Assembly (NCBI RefSeq): GCF_021789175.1
Contig: NZ_CP084560.1
Location: 1,860,001 to 1,924,000, forward strand
Origin: Arthrobacter sp. FW306-2-2C-D06B
GTDB lineage: Bacteria; Actinomycetota; Actinomycetes; Actinomycetales; Micrococcaceae
DNA: 64,000 nt
Direction: 5' to 3'
In this document: positions 36,817-45,621 of the stretch, in pieces
How the letters are laid out: each line of letters begins with the position of its first letter
How positions within the stretch are numbered: position 1 is the first letter of the stretch
Notes under the pieces: model-generated
What the model saw: the letters and a program-made list of their open reading frames with translations, nothing else
Databases searched by the model: none
What the model was told of the DNA's origin: nothing
Translations under genes and position numbers: made by a program

Positions 36817-37982
36817 GCGCGCTGATTGCCGGCTATGCTCGCAGCCCTTTCTGTCGGTTCAACGGACTCTTCGCCTCTATCCCCGCCACAACCCTCGGCT
36901 CTCACGCGATCACCGCTGCACTTCGCCGTGCTGGCGTAAATCCGCAAGATGTCCAAAGAGTGATCGCCGGGCACGTCCTGCAGGGCGGAGCCGGCCAAAA
37001 CCCAGCTCGGCAGTCCGCCGTGGCCGCGGGCATTCCCCTGAGCGCCCCGGCGCTGACGCTGAACGCAGTCTGTCTTTCCGGCATAGAAGCCGTGGTTGCT
37101 GCTGCACGCCTGATCGACAGCGGTGAGGCAGACATCGTCGTAGCAGTGGGCCAAGAGTCCATGTCTTTGGCCCCTCACGTCTTCAATGCGAGAGCTGGAC
37201 AAAAGTACGGAGTCCTTCAAGCAGTAGACACACTGGAGATCGACGGCCTTACTGACGCCTTCGAACGCCGATCGATGGGCATCTCGACCGAAGGCGGCAA
37301 TACCGACTACGGTCTGGACCGGGCCAGCCAAGATGCATGGGCGGCCTCTTCCCACCAGCGCGCTGAGGCGCACGCCGCCTTCCATGCCCAAGAGATTGCC
37401 CCCTACACTATTGCTTCTCGCAGCGGGGACACTGTGGTTACCGGTGACGACGGTGTGCGGAACGGGACGACCATCGAATCACTAGCCGGCCTGCGCCCGG
37501 CCTTCAGCAAGGATGGCACCATTACCGCCGGCAACTCCTCGCAGATCACCGACGGGGCCGCGGCATTGGTCCTGGTGAGCCACTCAGCTGCCGAGCGGCT
37601 GGGCCTTTCTCCCTTCGCTGTGGTGGAATCCTACGCACTTGTGGCAGGTCCGGACGTGCGGCTGCACGACCAGCCTGCCAACGCGATCCTCGCCGCACTC
37701 AAAAACATTAACGCCGGAGTGGAGGAACTGGCCGCCGTCGAGATCAACGAAGCATTCGCCGCAGTCGCTGTTCAATCGGTACGCACGCTTGGGGTTAGCC
37801 CGGATATCGTCAATACGCGCGGCGGCGCGATCGCCCTTGGACACCCCATCGGAGCCTCAGGCGCGCGCATTGTCGGAACGTTGGCACGGCAACTCGCCGA
37901 GGGGGGACCGGGTCGGCTGGGTGCCGCGGGAATTTGCGGTGGAGGCGGACAAGGCTCCTCGGTCGTTCTCAGGTCGCTCTGA
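36813..37982 (+). CDS. Acetyl-CoA acetyltransferase (thiolase)
   Basis: Start ATG 36813 overlaps the previous stop, giving 389 residues; a longer frame on the left merely shadows subunit B. The enzyme thiolytically cleaves 3-oxoacyl-CoA. The nucleophilic Cys87 is in [12 protein letters not shown], the His in [22 protein letters not shown], and the second catalytic Cys in the C-terminal CGGGGQG. With the CoA-transferase it converts a 3-oxo acid to acetyl-CoA plus succinyl-CoA or a second acetyl-CoA. Confidence 0.93.
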   Translation: MSALIAGYARSPFCRFNGLFASIPATTLGSHAITAALRRAGVNPQDVQRVIAGHVLQGGAGQNPARQSAVAAGIPLSAPALTLNAVCLSGIEAVVAAARLIDSGEADIVVAVGQESMSLAPHVFNARAGQKYGVLQAVDTLEIDGLTDAFERRSMGISTEGGNTDYGLDRASQDAWAASSHQRAEAHAAFHAQEIAPYTIASRSGDTVVTGDDGVRNGTTIESLAGLRPAFSKDGTITAGNSSQITDGAAALVLVSHSAAERLGLSPFAVVESYALVAGPDVRLHDQPANAILAALKNINAGVEELAAVEINEAFAAVAVQSVRTLGVSPDIVNTRGGAIALGHPIGASGARIVGTLARQLAEGGPGRLGAAGICGGGGQGSSVVLRSL

Positions 37983-38319
37983 GAGATGAATCCGATGCCC
38001 AGTCGGGCTTACGGAGAAAGTCGTAGTGAACTGGTGCGAGCTCACACCAAATGATACTGCCCTGCTTGTCGGCCCCGCGGCTGAGCCGACGGGGCAGAGG
38101 TCACCGTCAAGCTCGCCCTGGCGAATGGTTTCCGGCACATTGCCGTCCAAGTGACGGGCCCCTGGTGCTCCGGTGAGGTGATCTACGCCATCGACGGAGT
38201 CGGGTACCTTGAAGCCGTAGGTCTCTAGGATCAGCGAGGGGGCGATTTGCTGGGGAACTTGAAGACCGAAGGTCCCGAAGCAATTGTGCTTCGGGACCTT
38301 CGTCTTGGCGGTCAGGGGG
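37983..38319. other. Intergenic region with bidirectional terminator
   Basis: A perfect 14-bp hairpin (CGAAGGTCCCGAAG at 38267-38280 and its complement at 38289-38302, 8-nt loop) lies between the convergent thiolase and cupin genes and probably ends both messages. The left 280 bp contain a minus-strand open stretch (LETYGFKVPDSVDGVDHLTG) that may be a coding remnant; I do not recognise it. Confidence 0.7.
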
Positions 38320-38718
38320 TTAACGTGCGTTGTATTCCACATCGGTGACGTGGTCCAGCCAGACGGTTTCGGTGTTGTCTTCGACCCCTTCGACAAGGGC
38401 GAGGTGGGTCATGAAGTTATCCGGTGTGGCGCCGTGCCAGTGTTCTTCGTTCGGCGGGCAGTAGACAATCTCGCCGGGGTGGATCTCGTAGATTTTTCCG
38501 CCGCGCGACTGGACCAGGCCGATTCCATCCTCAACGAGGAGGGTCTGTCCGACTTTGTGGGAGTGCCAGGCAGTGCGGGCTCCCGGTGTGAAACGGACAC
38601 GCGAGCCGTAGAACCGGGACGGTTCTGGCTTCCGGGAGATGATGGCGTCAATGTATACGTCGCCGGTGAATTTTTCAGACGGCCCCTTGGCGGTGGGTTT
38701 TCTGAGTTCGATTTCCAA
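38320..38718 (-). CDS. Cupin-domain protein
   Basis: The 132-residue single-domain cupin has metal-binding motif 1 as WHSHKVGQTLLVEDG (His52, His54, Gln58) and motif 2 as PGEIVYCPPNEEHWHGA (His93, His95). Such proteins are commonly annotated as quercetin-dioxygenase-like or carboxymuconolactone-associated cupins and often neighbour CMD and SDR genes, as here. It lies downstream of aldo/keto reductase copy 2 on the same strand, after that gene's hairpin. The reaction is unknown. Confidence 0.87.
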   Translation of the reverse strand: MEIELRKPTAKGPSEKFTGDVYIDAIISRKPEPSRFYGSRVRFTPGARTAWHSHKVGQTLLVEDGIGLVQSRGGKIYEIHPGEIVYCPPNEEHWHGATPDNFMTHLALVEGVEDNTETVWLDHVTDVEYNAR

Positions 38719-38777
38719 TTGTCTGTCCTTCTAGATTGGCGGGTCGGAATCGATCGGTCGGCGCGCAATTTGTGACT

Positions 38778-39880
38778 GGGCGAGGGGTGTGATTGTGTGG
38801 CGCGGCACCCCTCGCCCCGGTGGCGCTGTTATTCGGGGATCACGAAGCCGTGCGAGGCGAGGTTGAGCGAGTCGGGGTCGGGGCCGCCGCGCACACCGGT
38901 GTCGAGGGCGTCGATTTCCGCAATCTCCCCGGTGGTCAGGGCGAAGTCGAACACGTCGAAGTTCTCTGCGATGCGGTGGGCCTTGACGGACTTCGGGATC
39001 GCGGAGAATCCGTGCTCGAGGTGCCAGCGCAGGATGACCTGTGCCGGGGTCTTGGAGTACTTGTCTGCGATAGCGGTGATCACGGAATCCTCGAGGGGGT
39101 TCTTTTTGAAATCGCGATAAACGTACGCCCCGCCGATCGGCGACCAGCACTGGGTCAGGATGCCGTGACGGTCGTTGGCTGCCCTCCACTGCGGCTGCGT
39201 GTAGTAGGGGTGGACCTGGATCTGGTTCACGGCAGGCACCACGCCGGTGCGGGAGATCAGCTCGTCCAACTCCGCGGGTGTCTGGTTGGAGACGCCGATC
39301 GCGCGCACCCGTCCGTCGGTCAGGAGCGTCTCGATCGCCTGGTACGCGGCAATGGTCTTCCCGAAGTCGGATGCAAGAGGCTGGTGCAGCAGCAGCAGGT
39401 CGACCTGGTCGACGCCGAGCTTGCGCACGCTCTTCTCGAAGCCGTGAAGCGCCTCGTCATAGCCGTAGTCGCTCATCCATAGCTTGGTTTCGACGAAGAT
39501 CTCGGAGCGGTCGATGCCGGACCGGCGGATGCCCTCGCCGACCTCGCGTTCATTGAAGTACGCCGCGGCGGTATCGATCAGCCGGTAGCCGGTCTGCAGC
39601 GCGGTCACGACCGCGCCGGTGGTCTCTTCGGGCGCGGACTGGAAGACGCCCAGGCCCAGGGCGGGCATCTTCACGCCGTTGTTCAGGGTGACGTGTGTTT
39701 GAGTCATGATGTGGTTCCTTTGGTTCGTGGCTGCTATTCGCCGAAAACCCGCTTGGCGACGTTCATCGCGGACACGGCTTTGGGCCAACCGGCGTAGAAC
39801 GCCATGTGGATGATGACCTCTTTGAGTTCCGTCTCGCTCAGCCCGTTCGTGATGCCGTAGGGCAGGTGCCATCCGAGCTG
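38778..39880. repeat. Right copy of the 1,103-bp inverted duplication
   Basis: This is the reverse complement of 16336-17438, covering the 3' part of the CMD gene, the aldo/keto reductase and its hairpin. Here the block is embedded in an intact SDR-CMD-aldo/keto reductase operon, so this copy is probably the donor. The copies are in inverted orientation, with 21.3 kb between them. Confidence 0.93.
38829..39707 (-). CDS. Aldo/keto reductase (copy 2)
   Basis: This is essentially the same 292-residue enzyme as at 16509, with catalytic Asp45, Tyr50, Lys75 and His108 intact, and Ser instead of Cys in LDELISRTG. It follows the CMD gene by 26 bp in a three-gene operon SDR-CMD-AKR. A GCGAGGGGTG hairpin follows the stop. 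The combination suggests reduction or detoxification of a reactive carbonyl or quinone compound; the substrate is unknown. Confidence 0.94.
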   Translation of the reverse strand: MTQTHVTLNNGVKMPALGLGVFQSAPEETTGAVVTALQTGYRLIDTAAAYFNEREVGEGIRRSGIDRSEIFVETKLWMSDYGYDEALHGFEKSVRKLGVDQVDLLLLHQPLASDFGKTIAAYQAIETLLTDGRVRAIGVSNQTPAELDELISRTGVVPAVNQIQVHPYYTQPQWRAANDRHGILTQCWSPIGGAYVYRDFKKNPLEDSVITAIADKYSKTPAQVILRWHLEHGFSAIPKSVKAHRIAENFDVFDFALTTGEIAEIDALDTGVRGGPDPDSLNLASHGFVIPE

Positions 39881-40060
39881 CTCGCTGTTGCCGCCGGCGA
39901 TCAACCCGGCCACGGTGATCAGGCTGCGGTCCCGGGGGCTCAGTTCGGGACGCTCCCAGATGTCTGCGAAGAGGAGGTCGTCGGTGAGCGAAACGAGCTT
40001 CGGGGCGAATTCACCGAACAGTTTCTGCATGTCGGTCTGGTCGTTCGTGCTGTCAGTCAT
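39734..40060 (-). CDS. Carboxymuconolactone-decarboxylase-family (CMD) protein
   Basis: The 108-residue protein has the CMD fold pattern: SPRDRSLITVAGLIAGGNSEQLGWHLPYGITNGLSETELKEVIIHMAFYAGWPKAVSAM. It lacks any cysteine, so it is not an AhpD-like peroxidase with a CxxC site. It sits between an SDR and an aldo/keto reductase. Stand-alone CMD proteins of this class frequently accompany SDR and AKR genes under an XRE or AraC regulator, but their reaction is generally not known. Confidence 0.9.
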   Translation of the reverse strand: MTDSTNDQTDMQKLFGEFAPKLVSLTDDLLFADIWERPELSPRDRSLITVAGLIAGGNSEQLGWHLPYGITNGLSETELKEVIIHMAFYAGWPKAVSAMNVAKRVFGE

Positions 40061-40117
40061 TGAAATGTCCTTTGTGTCAGATTTTTAAGTGTTCTATCGC
40101 CAGGCGGGCAGAGGCTG

Positions 40118-40960
40118 TCAGTCGTCGTAGGCGAGTGAGGTGGAGAGGTCCCGATGGGCATCGATCTGCTCGAGTAGGTCGTGGGCTTTCTGCTCGATCG
40201 CAGCGACGGCATCGGCTCCGGCGACCCAGCGCAGCGGCGGCCGGTCCTGGCCGGCAATTGTCACGAGACCAGAGGCGAGCTTGGCCGGGTCTCCGGCCTG
40301 CTGGCCATTCATGCGCCGCCATTCCGGCAAGGCCGCAGCCGTGCGGTGGGCATAATCATCAATCGACAGTTCGGGCCACACGGTAGAGGCCTCTTCGACC
40401 AGCAGCTCTGTTCGGAAGAAGCCCGGCTCGACGATGGTGGTGCGGATTCCGTAAGGCTCCACGTCGTAGCGCAGCGACTCCATCCAGCCTTCGAGGCCGA
40501 ATTTGCTCGTGGCATATGCCGCGATGAACTCCAAGCCGACCACCCCAGCGAGGGAGGAGATCGTGATGACGTGCCCGGAGCGCTGTTTCCGCATAGCGGG
40601 CAGGACCGCCCGTGTGACGTTCATTGGACCGAAAAGGTTCGTCTCGAGCTGGGCTCGGATCTGGGCTGGGCTGGTCTCTTCGAAGAATCCGGCATAGAAG
40701 TTGGCCGCATTGTTGACCAGCACGTCAATCCGCCCGAACCGGTCGATCGCTGCGGCAGTGGCGTCTTGGGCGTCTTGGGGTTTCGTCAGGTCCAGGGGAA
40801 GGATCAACAGGTCCTCGGACTCCCCGAGTGCCTTGGTAACAGTTTCGGTGCGTCGGCCGGTTGCGACGACCTGATGACCGGCGGCGAGGGCTGCCTTCGC
40901 GATGTTGATGCCCATGCCGCGGCCGGCTCCCGTGACGAACCATACTTTTTTCTTAGTCAT
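40118..40960 (-). CDS. Short-chain dehydrogenase/reductase, first gene of the SDR-CMD-AKR operon
   Basis: A 280-residue SDR with cofactor motif TGAGRGMG, LVNNAA, catalytic Ser in TISSLAG and YATSK. After PGFFRTELL it has a C-terminal extension (SIDDYAHRTAAALPEW to RDLSTSLAYDD). Gly-Arg-Arg after the second strand (VATGRR) favours NADP. AAAGGAACACT precedes the ATG, and a 47-codon upstream frame ends on the same ATGA. A decayed homologue lies at 16052-16330. Confidence 0.92.
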   Translation of the reverse strand: MTKKKVWFVTGAGRGMGINIAKAALAAGHQVVATGRRTETVTKALGESEDLLILPLDLTKPQDAQDATAAAIDRFGRIDVLVNNAANFYAGFFEETSPAQIRAQLETNLFGPMNVTRAVLPAMRKQRSGHVITISSLAGVVGLEFIAAYATSKFGLEGWMESLRYDVEPYGIRTTIVEPGFFRTELLVEEASTVWPELSIDDYAHRTAAALPEWRRMNGQQAGDPAKLASGLVTIAGQDRPPLRWVAGADAVAAIEQKAHDLLEQIDAHRDLSTSLAYDD

Positions 40961-41100
40961 AGTGTTCCTTTGTTGAGGGTGAATTTGTTGGCTCCTCGCT
41001 CTGGTGGGCTGCGCCGTCCAGCCAACGCAACGCCTGCCAACCAGAGCGCGACCCGAAGCACGACGAACTGCAGCGCGGGCTTCTCAGTTCGGGAGGACAT
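40957..41100 (-). pseudogene. 47-codon frame coupled to the SDR: likely MFS-transporter N-terminal remnant
   Basis: ATG 41100 opens a 47-residue frame (MSSRTEKPALQFVVLRVALW, hydrophobic to ~residue 28) whose stop overlaps the SDR start (ATGA). The first 20 residues can be aligned with the exporter at 48539 (MPSTPKKAKLPLIVLLLAIG), and the leader (AAGGTT..ACCCA before ATG) is also shared. It is probably what is left of a deleted MFS gene, now possibly acting as a leader peptide for the SDR operon. Confidence 0.45.
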
Positions 41101-41260
41101 ATGGGTAAAAACCTTCACCTGAGGCCGGGAGTGAGATGGGCGGTTGGATTGTCGTCCTTATCTACAAGACCACGGATCGAACTACGCGAAACAGACACAG
41201 CGAAGCCGTGTACTGGCAGGGCATGGCTACCGGCCACTGCCCGTCGTATGACGTTGACGT
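41101..41260. promoter_or_regulatory. Duplicate of the MFS/XRE divergent control region
   Basis: Blocks of this stretch match 48540-48693: TATCTAC(A/G)AGACCACGGA (41160 and 48593), AAACAGAC, and GGGCATGGCTAC. In the intact locus the region separates an MFS exporter from its XRE regulator. Here it drives the SDR-CMD-AKR operon, so that operon was or is controlled by the same kind of regulator. Confidence 0.6.
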
Positions 41261-41320
41261 CGTGAATGCTTGAAACGATCCCCGGAATTCCTGATCTCCT
41301 GTGGGCCACTCGACCTAAGT
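41261..41320 (+). pseudogene. Remnant of the N-terminus of an XRE regulator gene
   Basis: Directly after the duplicated control region, TTCCTGATCTCCTGTGGGCC aligns with the first codons of the regulator at 48694 (TTCCTGACCTCCAGGCGGGCC, encoding FLTSRRA). Stop codons interrupt the frame and homology fades by about 41310. The rest of the regulator is missing and the antiporter gene's 3' end follows. Confidence 0.45.
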
Positions 41321-41402
41321 CCGACTGGGTCGGCTATTAGTCGTGTGGCCGGCGCCTGGGCGTCCGGCCTCGCGCAGGCCCGACGAGAAAGCGCTTCGGT
41401 TC

Positions 41403-42989
41403 CTATTCGAAAGATGTGGGACCCGTGAGGTGGACTTCCTCTAGATCGAGTGCTTGTTGGATGGCTCTGAGAACGATGTCGTCGATTTCTCCGGTGTCGC
41501 GGAGCTGCAGTATTGTCGCGCGTTTTGAATTGAGAAGGGCGAGCCGGAGCGCGGTTGCCTGCTCATGCTTTTCCAAGGTGATTCCGCCGTCGGGTTCGGT
41601 TGCATCGGCTTTGGCGATCCGGAGGCGGGTTTCATATTCGAGTCGGACGCGGTCTGTTACGTAGGCGTCTGCGCCTAGCCCTGCGGCGAGAACGGGCAGC
41701 ACCTCAAGTGCGGTCTCTAGCGAGCGTGTTTCGGCAAGGCTACGTTCCTGCTCGACGGATTCGTCGGGGGGAAGATTGGCCCAGCGCACGACGGCAGGAA
41801 GGAGCAGCCCGGGTAGTACCAGCGTGATGACAATAACCCCGGCGGTGACAAAGATGATCATGTCTCTGTCGGCCAAGGGGTCTCCGGATGCGACGGTTTC
41901 AGGGACAGCGAGGGCGGCAGCAAGTGAGACCGCTCCCCGAAATCCTGAGAGCCCGCTGATGACCCTTTCACGGTGGCTGACACGGCGAAGTTTTTGCTCG
42001 GGTCTTCGGTCGAATAGTCGGATTGCATATGTCACGATGAACAGGAATGCAAAGCGCACTCCGCTGACGATCACGGAGACGATGCCCACGGCGGCGAGTC
42101 CAATCCACAAATCGGGCCCGGCAAGCCCGCGAACCGCCGACGGCAATTCTAGGCCGACCAAAACGAACAGCGAGGCGTTCAAAAGGAATGTCGATAAAGT
42201 CCAGAACGCCTCCGTTTGTTGTCGTCCCTCTGCCCGCCCGACGCGAGGCCCAAGACGGCTGACTACGAGTCCGGCCACTACGACAGCTAAGACACCGGAA
42301 GCATGGATGAGTTCCGCCACTAGAAAAGCAGCCAAAGGGGTCAGGATTTGTGCGATGTTTTGCAGTAGCGCGTCGTTCAAATGCCTTATGACGAAGACGG
42401 CGAAGCAGGCGATGAGCGCGCCGGTGGCGGCCCCGCCCACGTAAGACAGTAGGAAGGACCACGTGATGTACGCAGCGTCCACTTTGACCTCACCGACGGT
42501 AACTGCAACAGCGATCGAATAAAGAACCAGGGCAGTTCCATCGTTAATCAGGCTCTCGGCCCGCAGAAGGGTTACGTTGCGCCGCGGCAGGGATCGCGTG
42601 AGCGTTCCAACTGCGGTCGCGTCGGTAGGCGCGACCGCAGCTCCCAGAATCCAAGCCGGCCCCCAGGGGAGCCCAAGTAGATGCGCTGCGGCCGCCACGG
42701 CTCCCGCGGTAGCGGCGACGAGCAAGGTGCTCATGAGGAGGATGCCACGCAGATTTGACCGAATTTCGCGGAGCGACGTTGTGAGGCTCTCCCAATACAG
42801 CAACGCGGGAAGGAACAGGAGCAGTACGGTTTCCGGAGGGAGGTGAACGTCGCGAAGCGCTGGGAAGAGGGCCAGCAGAGCGCCGCCGACAAGGAAAAGC
42901 ACAGGAGGTGCGACCCCGAGACGACGTGCCACGACCGTACAGAGGAGGACGGCTGCCGTGAGGATCACCATGACTTCGAGCGCCAACAT
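41403..42989 (-). CDS. Cation/proton antiporter, CPA1 family
   Basis: I start it at ATG 42989 (MLALEVMVILTAAVLL), which has GAGAGGGA upstream; a longer frame adds a non-conserved tail. The 528-residue protein has about 12 membrane segments with CPA1 motifs GAAVAPTDATAVGTL and ESLINDGTALVLYSIAVAV (ion-binding Asp), and FRGAVSLAAALAVP. The last ~130 residues are a cytosolic helical domain (DGGITLEKHEQATALRLALL). It exchanges Na+ or K+ for H+ and is probably a stress or pH homeostasis gene unrelated to its neighbours. Confidence 0.92.
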   Translation of the reverse strand: MLALEVMVILTAAVLLCTVVARRLGVAPPVLFLVGGALLALFPALRDVHLPPETVLLLFLPALLYWESLTTSLREIRSNLRGILLMSTLLVAATAGAVAAAAHLLGLPWGPAWILGAAVAPTDATAVGTLTRSLPRRNVTLLRAESLINDGTALVLYSIAVAVTVGEVKVDAAYITWSFLLSYVGGAATGALIACFAVFVIRHLNDALLQNIAQILTPLAAFLVAELIHASGVLAVVVAGLVVSRLGPRVGRAEGRQQTEAFWTLSTFLLNASLFVLVGLELPSAVRGLAGPDLWIGLAAVGIVSVIVSGVRFAFLFIVTYAIRLFDRRPEQKLRRVSHRERVISGLSGFRGAVSLAAALAVPETVASGDPLADRDMIIFVTAGVIVITLVLPGLLLPAVVRWANLPPDESVEQERSLAETRSLETALEVLPVLAAGLGADAYVTDRVRLEYETRLRIAKADATEPDGGITLEKHEQATALRLALLNSKRATILQLRDTGEIDDIVLRAIQQALDLEEVHLTGPTSFE

Positions 42990-43151
42990 ATCAATCCCTC
43001 TCAAAGAGTTTGCGGCCTCTAGGCGAGTCAACCATGTGCAGCCGCCCGGGAAAAGACATGCACCGGCGCCAGCGTACTTTGTGCCTTCAAGGCGTGCCGA
43101 GTGCACGCTTTGCGCTAGCACGCGGCCGGGGCGTAAAGACGATCCTGAAGA

Positions 43152-44354
43152 CTATGCCTGCATAAAGCCACTCCGGCGATTTACAAGCCAAATCGTGAGT
43201 GCAATCAGGATCAGGGCAATTCCTCCAAGCGTCAGTGCGGTCCATCCGCCGAGTCCCCATAGAAGGCCGGCAAGGGCCGATCCGACAGCGCCGCCGATGA
43301 AGTTGCTCGTCACGAATGCCGTATTCAGTCGGCTCCGGGCGGCTGGATCAATGGAGAGTAGGCGCGTTTGGTTGAGCACGTTGACCGCCTGGATCGCCAC
43401 GTCCAGCAGCAGGACGCCCAGAAGCACTGTGATTATGTTCGTCGAGCCCATCGAGGCGATTGCCAGTGAAACGAGTGCGAGGCCGAGGGCTGCTCCGGTC
43501 GCCGCAACGGAATGTCCACGGTCATGCAGCCGTCCTGCCCGTTGCGCGGCGAGTGCGCCGGCGAGGCCCACTAGGCCGACGAGACCGATCTGAGTGACGG
43601 AATATGAGAAGGCCGGAGAACTCAGCAGGAAAGTGAGACCGGTCCAGAACATGGTGAATACCGAGAATGCCGTGGCGCCGATTAGCAGAGTTACCCTTAC
43701 GGGTCGATGGGCGAGGACTGTAGAGAAGACGGAAGACAGCAACCGGCTGTAAGGTACAGCTGCGCGGCGCGGTGTCGCCGGGAGGACGACCGCGAGGACG
43801 AAGGCGAGGACAAGGATCAGCGCGGCTGCGGCAAAGTAGATCGCGCGCCATCCGAAGGCGTTCGCTACAAGTCCGCTGATGGTACGGGATAGAAGAATGC
43901 CCGTAAGCAGTCCGGAGGCGATTGTCCCGACGACTCGGCCGCGTTCGTCATCGCGGGCGAGGTCGCTGGCGAGAGGTGTGAGCAGCTGAGCTCCGACGGT
44001 CGTCAGGCCCACGAGAGAAAGTGCTATGAGTAGGCCGGCGAAATTCGATGCGAGGGCGCTTCCGGCCAGGGCAAGAGCGGATCCGACCATGATCGAGGGA
44101 ATCAGGCGGCGCCGGTTGAGCGTGTCGCCAAGCGGGACGATGAGGAAGATTCCGACGGCGTACCCGACCTGTGTCAGTGTGACGAGCAATCCGGCTGAGG
44201 TCGCTGGGACATCGAGTGAGTCGGCAATTTCTTTTAGAAGAGGCTGGGCCCAGTAGAGGTTGCCGACGGCGGCGCCTCCGGCAACCGCGAAGAGGAGTGT
44301 GAGCTTGCGGGTCATGCGCGTGGACTGGACGTTCGTTACTGAAGAGTTCGCCAA
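43152..44354 (-). CDS. MFS transporter (drug efflux type)
   Basis: A 400-residue protein with about 12 membrane segments. NLYWAQPLLKEIADSLDVPATSAGLLVTLTQVGYAVGIFLIVPLGD (helices 1-2 and the A-motif loop with RRRLIPSI) is typical of the DHA-type YcaD/YnfM-like efflux proteins. It precedes the FAD monooxygenase convergently placed in the same direction: the monooxygenase stop region lies 63 bp upstream. Export of an aromatic or drug-like compound handled by the monooxygenase is plausible. Confidence 0.88.
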   Translation of the reverse strand: MANSSVTNVQSTRMTRKLTLLFAVAGGAAVGNLYWAQPLLKEIADSLDVPATSAGLLVTLTQVGYAVGIFLIVPLGDTLNRRRLIPSIMVGSALALAGSALASNFAGLLIALSLVGLTTVGAQLLTPLASDLARDDERGRVVGTIASGLLTGILLSRTISGLVANAFGWRAIYFAAAALILVLAFVLAVVLPATPRRAAVPYSRLLSSVFSTVLAHRPVRVTLLIGATAFSVFTMFWTGLTFLLSSPAFSYSVTQIGLVGLVGLAGALAAQRAGRLHDRGHSVAATGAALGLALVSLAIASMGSTNIITVLLGVLLLDVAIQAVNVLNQTRLLSIDPAARSRLNTAFVTSNFIGGAVGSALAGLLWGLGGWTALTLGGIALILIALTIWLVNRRSGFMQA

Positions 44355-44417
44355 AGTGGCTCCTTTCGTACTGCTATTGGGTTGGCACGCAGCCCGGCGT
44401 CATGGTCCGGGCAATTT

Positions 44418-45569
44418 TTATGCGTCGCGACCGGAGAAGGAACGGCTGAAATCCTGCCCGGACAGGACTAGGTTTCGGGCGCTGAGGAGCCGGTCATGCT
44501 CGTAGGTGAGGAGAGCCTCGACGGCGACGGATCCGTCTGGGTCGGCGCCAACAGCTGCGGCGAGTGCTTCGGCGTCGTGCAGCGACGCACTGAATCCGCT
44601 CCCGGTCATAGGGGTGGGGACATGAGCCGCGTCGCCTACAAGTGCAACGCGTCCTTTGACGAGCCTGTCCGGGACGTATTCGGCGATCGGGGTGCCGATA
44701 ACGGCCCGCCGGTCGATGCAATCGATGATGGCGTCGCGCCATGGCGCAGGGAATTTCTGACGTGCTTCGCGAGCCAGCTCCTGGAACGTTGCTTCGGGAA
44801 TGTCGGCCGGCATGAGTGAATGACGAACGACGGAGTCAACCACGCTTCCCGTTTTTCGGAGGAGGCCGTTTCTGCTTGCGTCGTACCAAGCCCATCCGAG
44901 TCGGCGCGATCCCTGCGCCTTGGAACCGTCGGTCCCTGGAAGGGGATAGCCCAGGAGGTGGTCGTCGCGGCCGCCTAGGAATTCTACGTCTCGCGGCCAG
45001 CGGTGATGGGCCTCTATTGCGTACTCGTCAGCGATGCCGATCCATATGACGTAGCCCGCGAAAGCAGCGTTCGGCCTTTCTGGAGCGACGTGGCGCCGAA
45101 CGACACTGCGGTGACCGTCTGCGCCGATCACGATATCACCGCGTACGATCCCACGGTCGGCGGTGACTGCCCAAGCTGAGCTGGCATCCTGGTCGACACT
45201 GCGTACCGTGGTGTGCGGGTGCAGCTGGATGCCGGGGTCGGCCTCGACAGCCATACGCAGAGCGCCATGAACGGCGAACCAGGTCTGCACCCCCGGAGCG
45301 AGCGGACGCGGTGCCTGCAGGTCCCCCTGTCCAGTGATGCGCTCTAGCAGACCTTCGCCGACATGTATGGCGGCTCCGGTCCTGCCGGTGTCGTTAGAGC
45401 GCTCGAGCATGGTGACGTCGACGCCGGCACGGGAGAGAGTCAGAGCCGCCATCAGTCCCGATAGGGACGCCCCGACAATGACGGCCGACCGTTGCGGTGC
45501 GGACCGGTCAGTGAAATGGTTGTCGTGGCGCGCTTGGGTGGGCACGGTGCTCTCCAATCTTGTTTTCAT
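44418..45569 (-). CDS. FAD-dependent monooxygenase
   Basis: A 383-residue flavoprotein of the PHBH/UbiH-like class A group. The dinucleotide fold is VIVGASLSGLMAALTLSRAGVDVTMLER, the DG motif is IVIGADGHRSVVRRHV and the GD motif is VALVGDAAHVPTPMTGSGFSASLHDA. It uses NAD(P)H and O2 to hydroxylate an aromatic or heterocyclic substrate. The gene lies between an SDR and an MFS exporter on the same strand with short gaps (52 and 63 bp), so the three may form one unit. Confidence 0.9.
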   Translation of the reverse strand: MKTRLESTVPTQARHDNHFTDRSAPQRSAVIVGASLSGLMAALTLSRAGVDVTMLERSNDTGRTGAAIHVGEGLLERITGQGDLQAPRPLAPGVQTWFAVHGALRMAVEADPGIQLHPHTTVRSVDQDASSAWAVTADRGIVRGDIVIGADGHRSVVRRHVAPERPNAAFAGYVIWIGIADEYAIEAHHRWPRDVEFLGGRDDHLLGYPLPGTDGSKAQGSRRLGWAWYDASRNGLLRKTGSVVDSVVRHSLMPADIPEATFQELAREARQKFPAPWRDAIIDCIDRRAVIGTPIAEYVPDRLVKGRVALVGDAAHVPTPMTGSGFSASLHDAEALAAAVGADPDGSVAVEALLTYEHDRLLSARNLVLSGQDFSRSFSGRDA

Positions 45570-45621
45570 GCGGTCGTTTGTGACGGCGCCAGTCTGGCCG
45601 CGCGTTGCTGCTGGTGTTTTC

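Noticed and set aside
35389..37982. Naming the CoA-transferase/thiolase genes pcaIJF
   Set aside because: The order and IclR neighbour fit, but no protocatechuate or catechol ring-cleavage gene is in the window and the sequences do not separate 3-oxoadipate from acetoacetate enzymes.
38731..39189. Minus-strand frame repeating a frame at 17027-17455
   Set aside because: Both are out-of-frame shadows of the duplicated aldo/keto reductase, repeated only because the DNA is duplicated.
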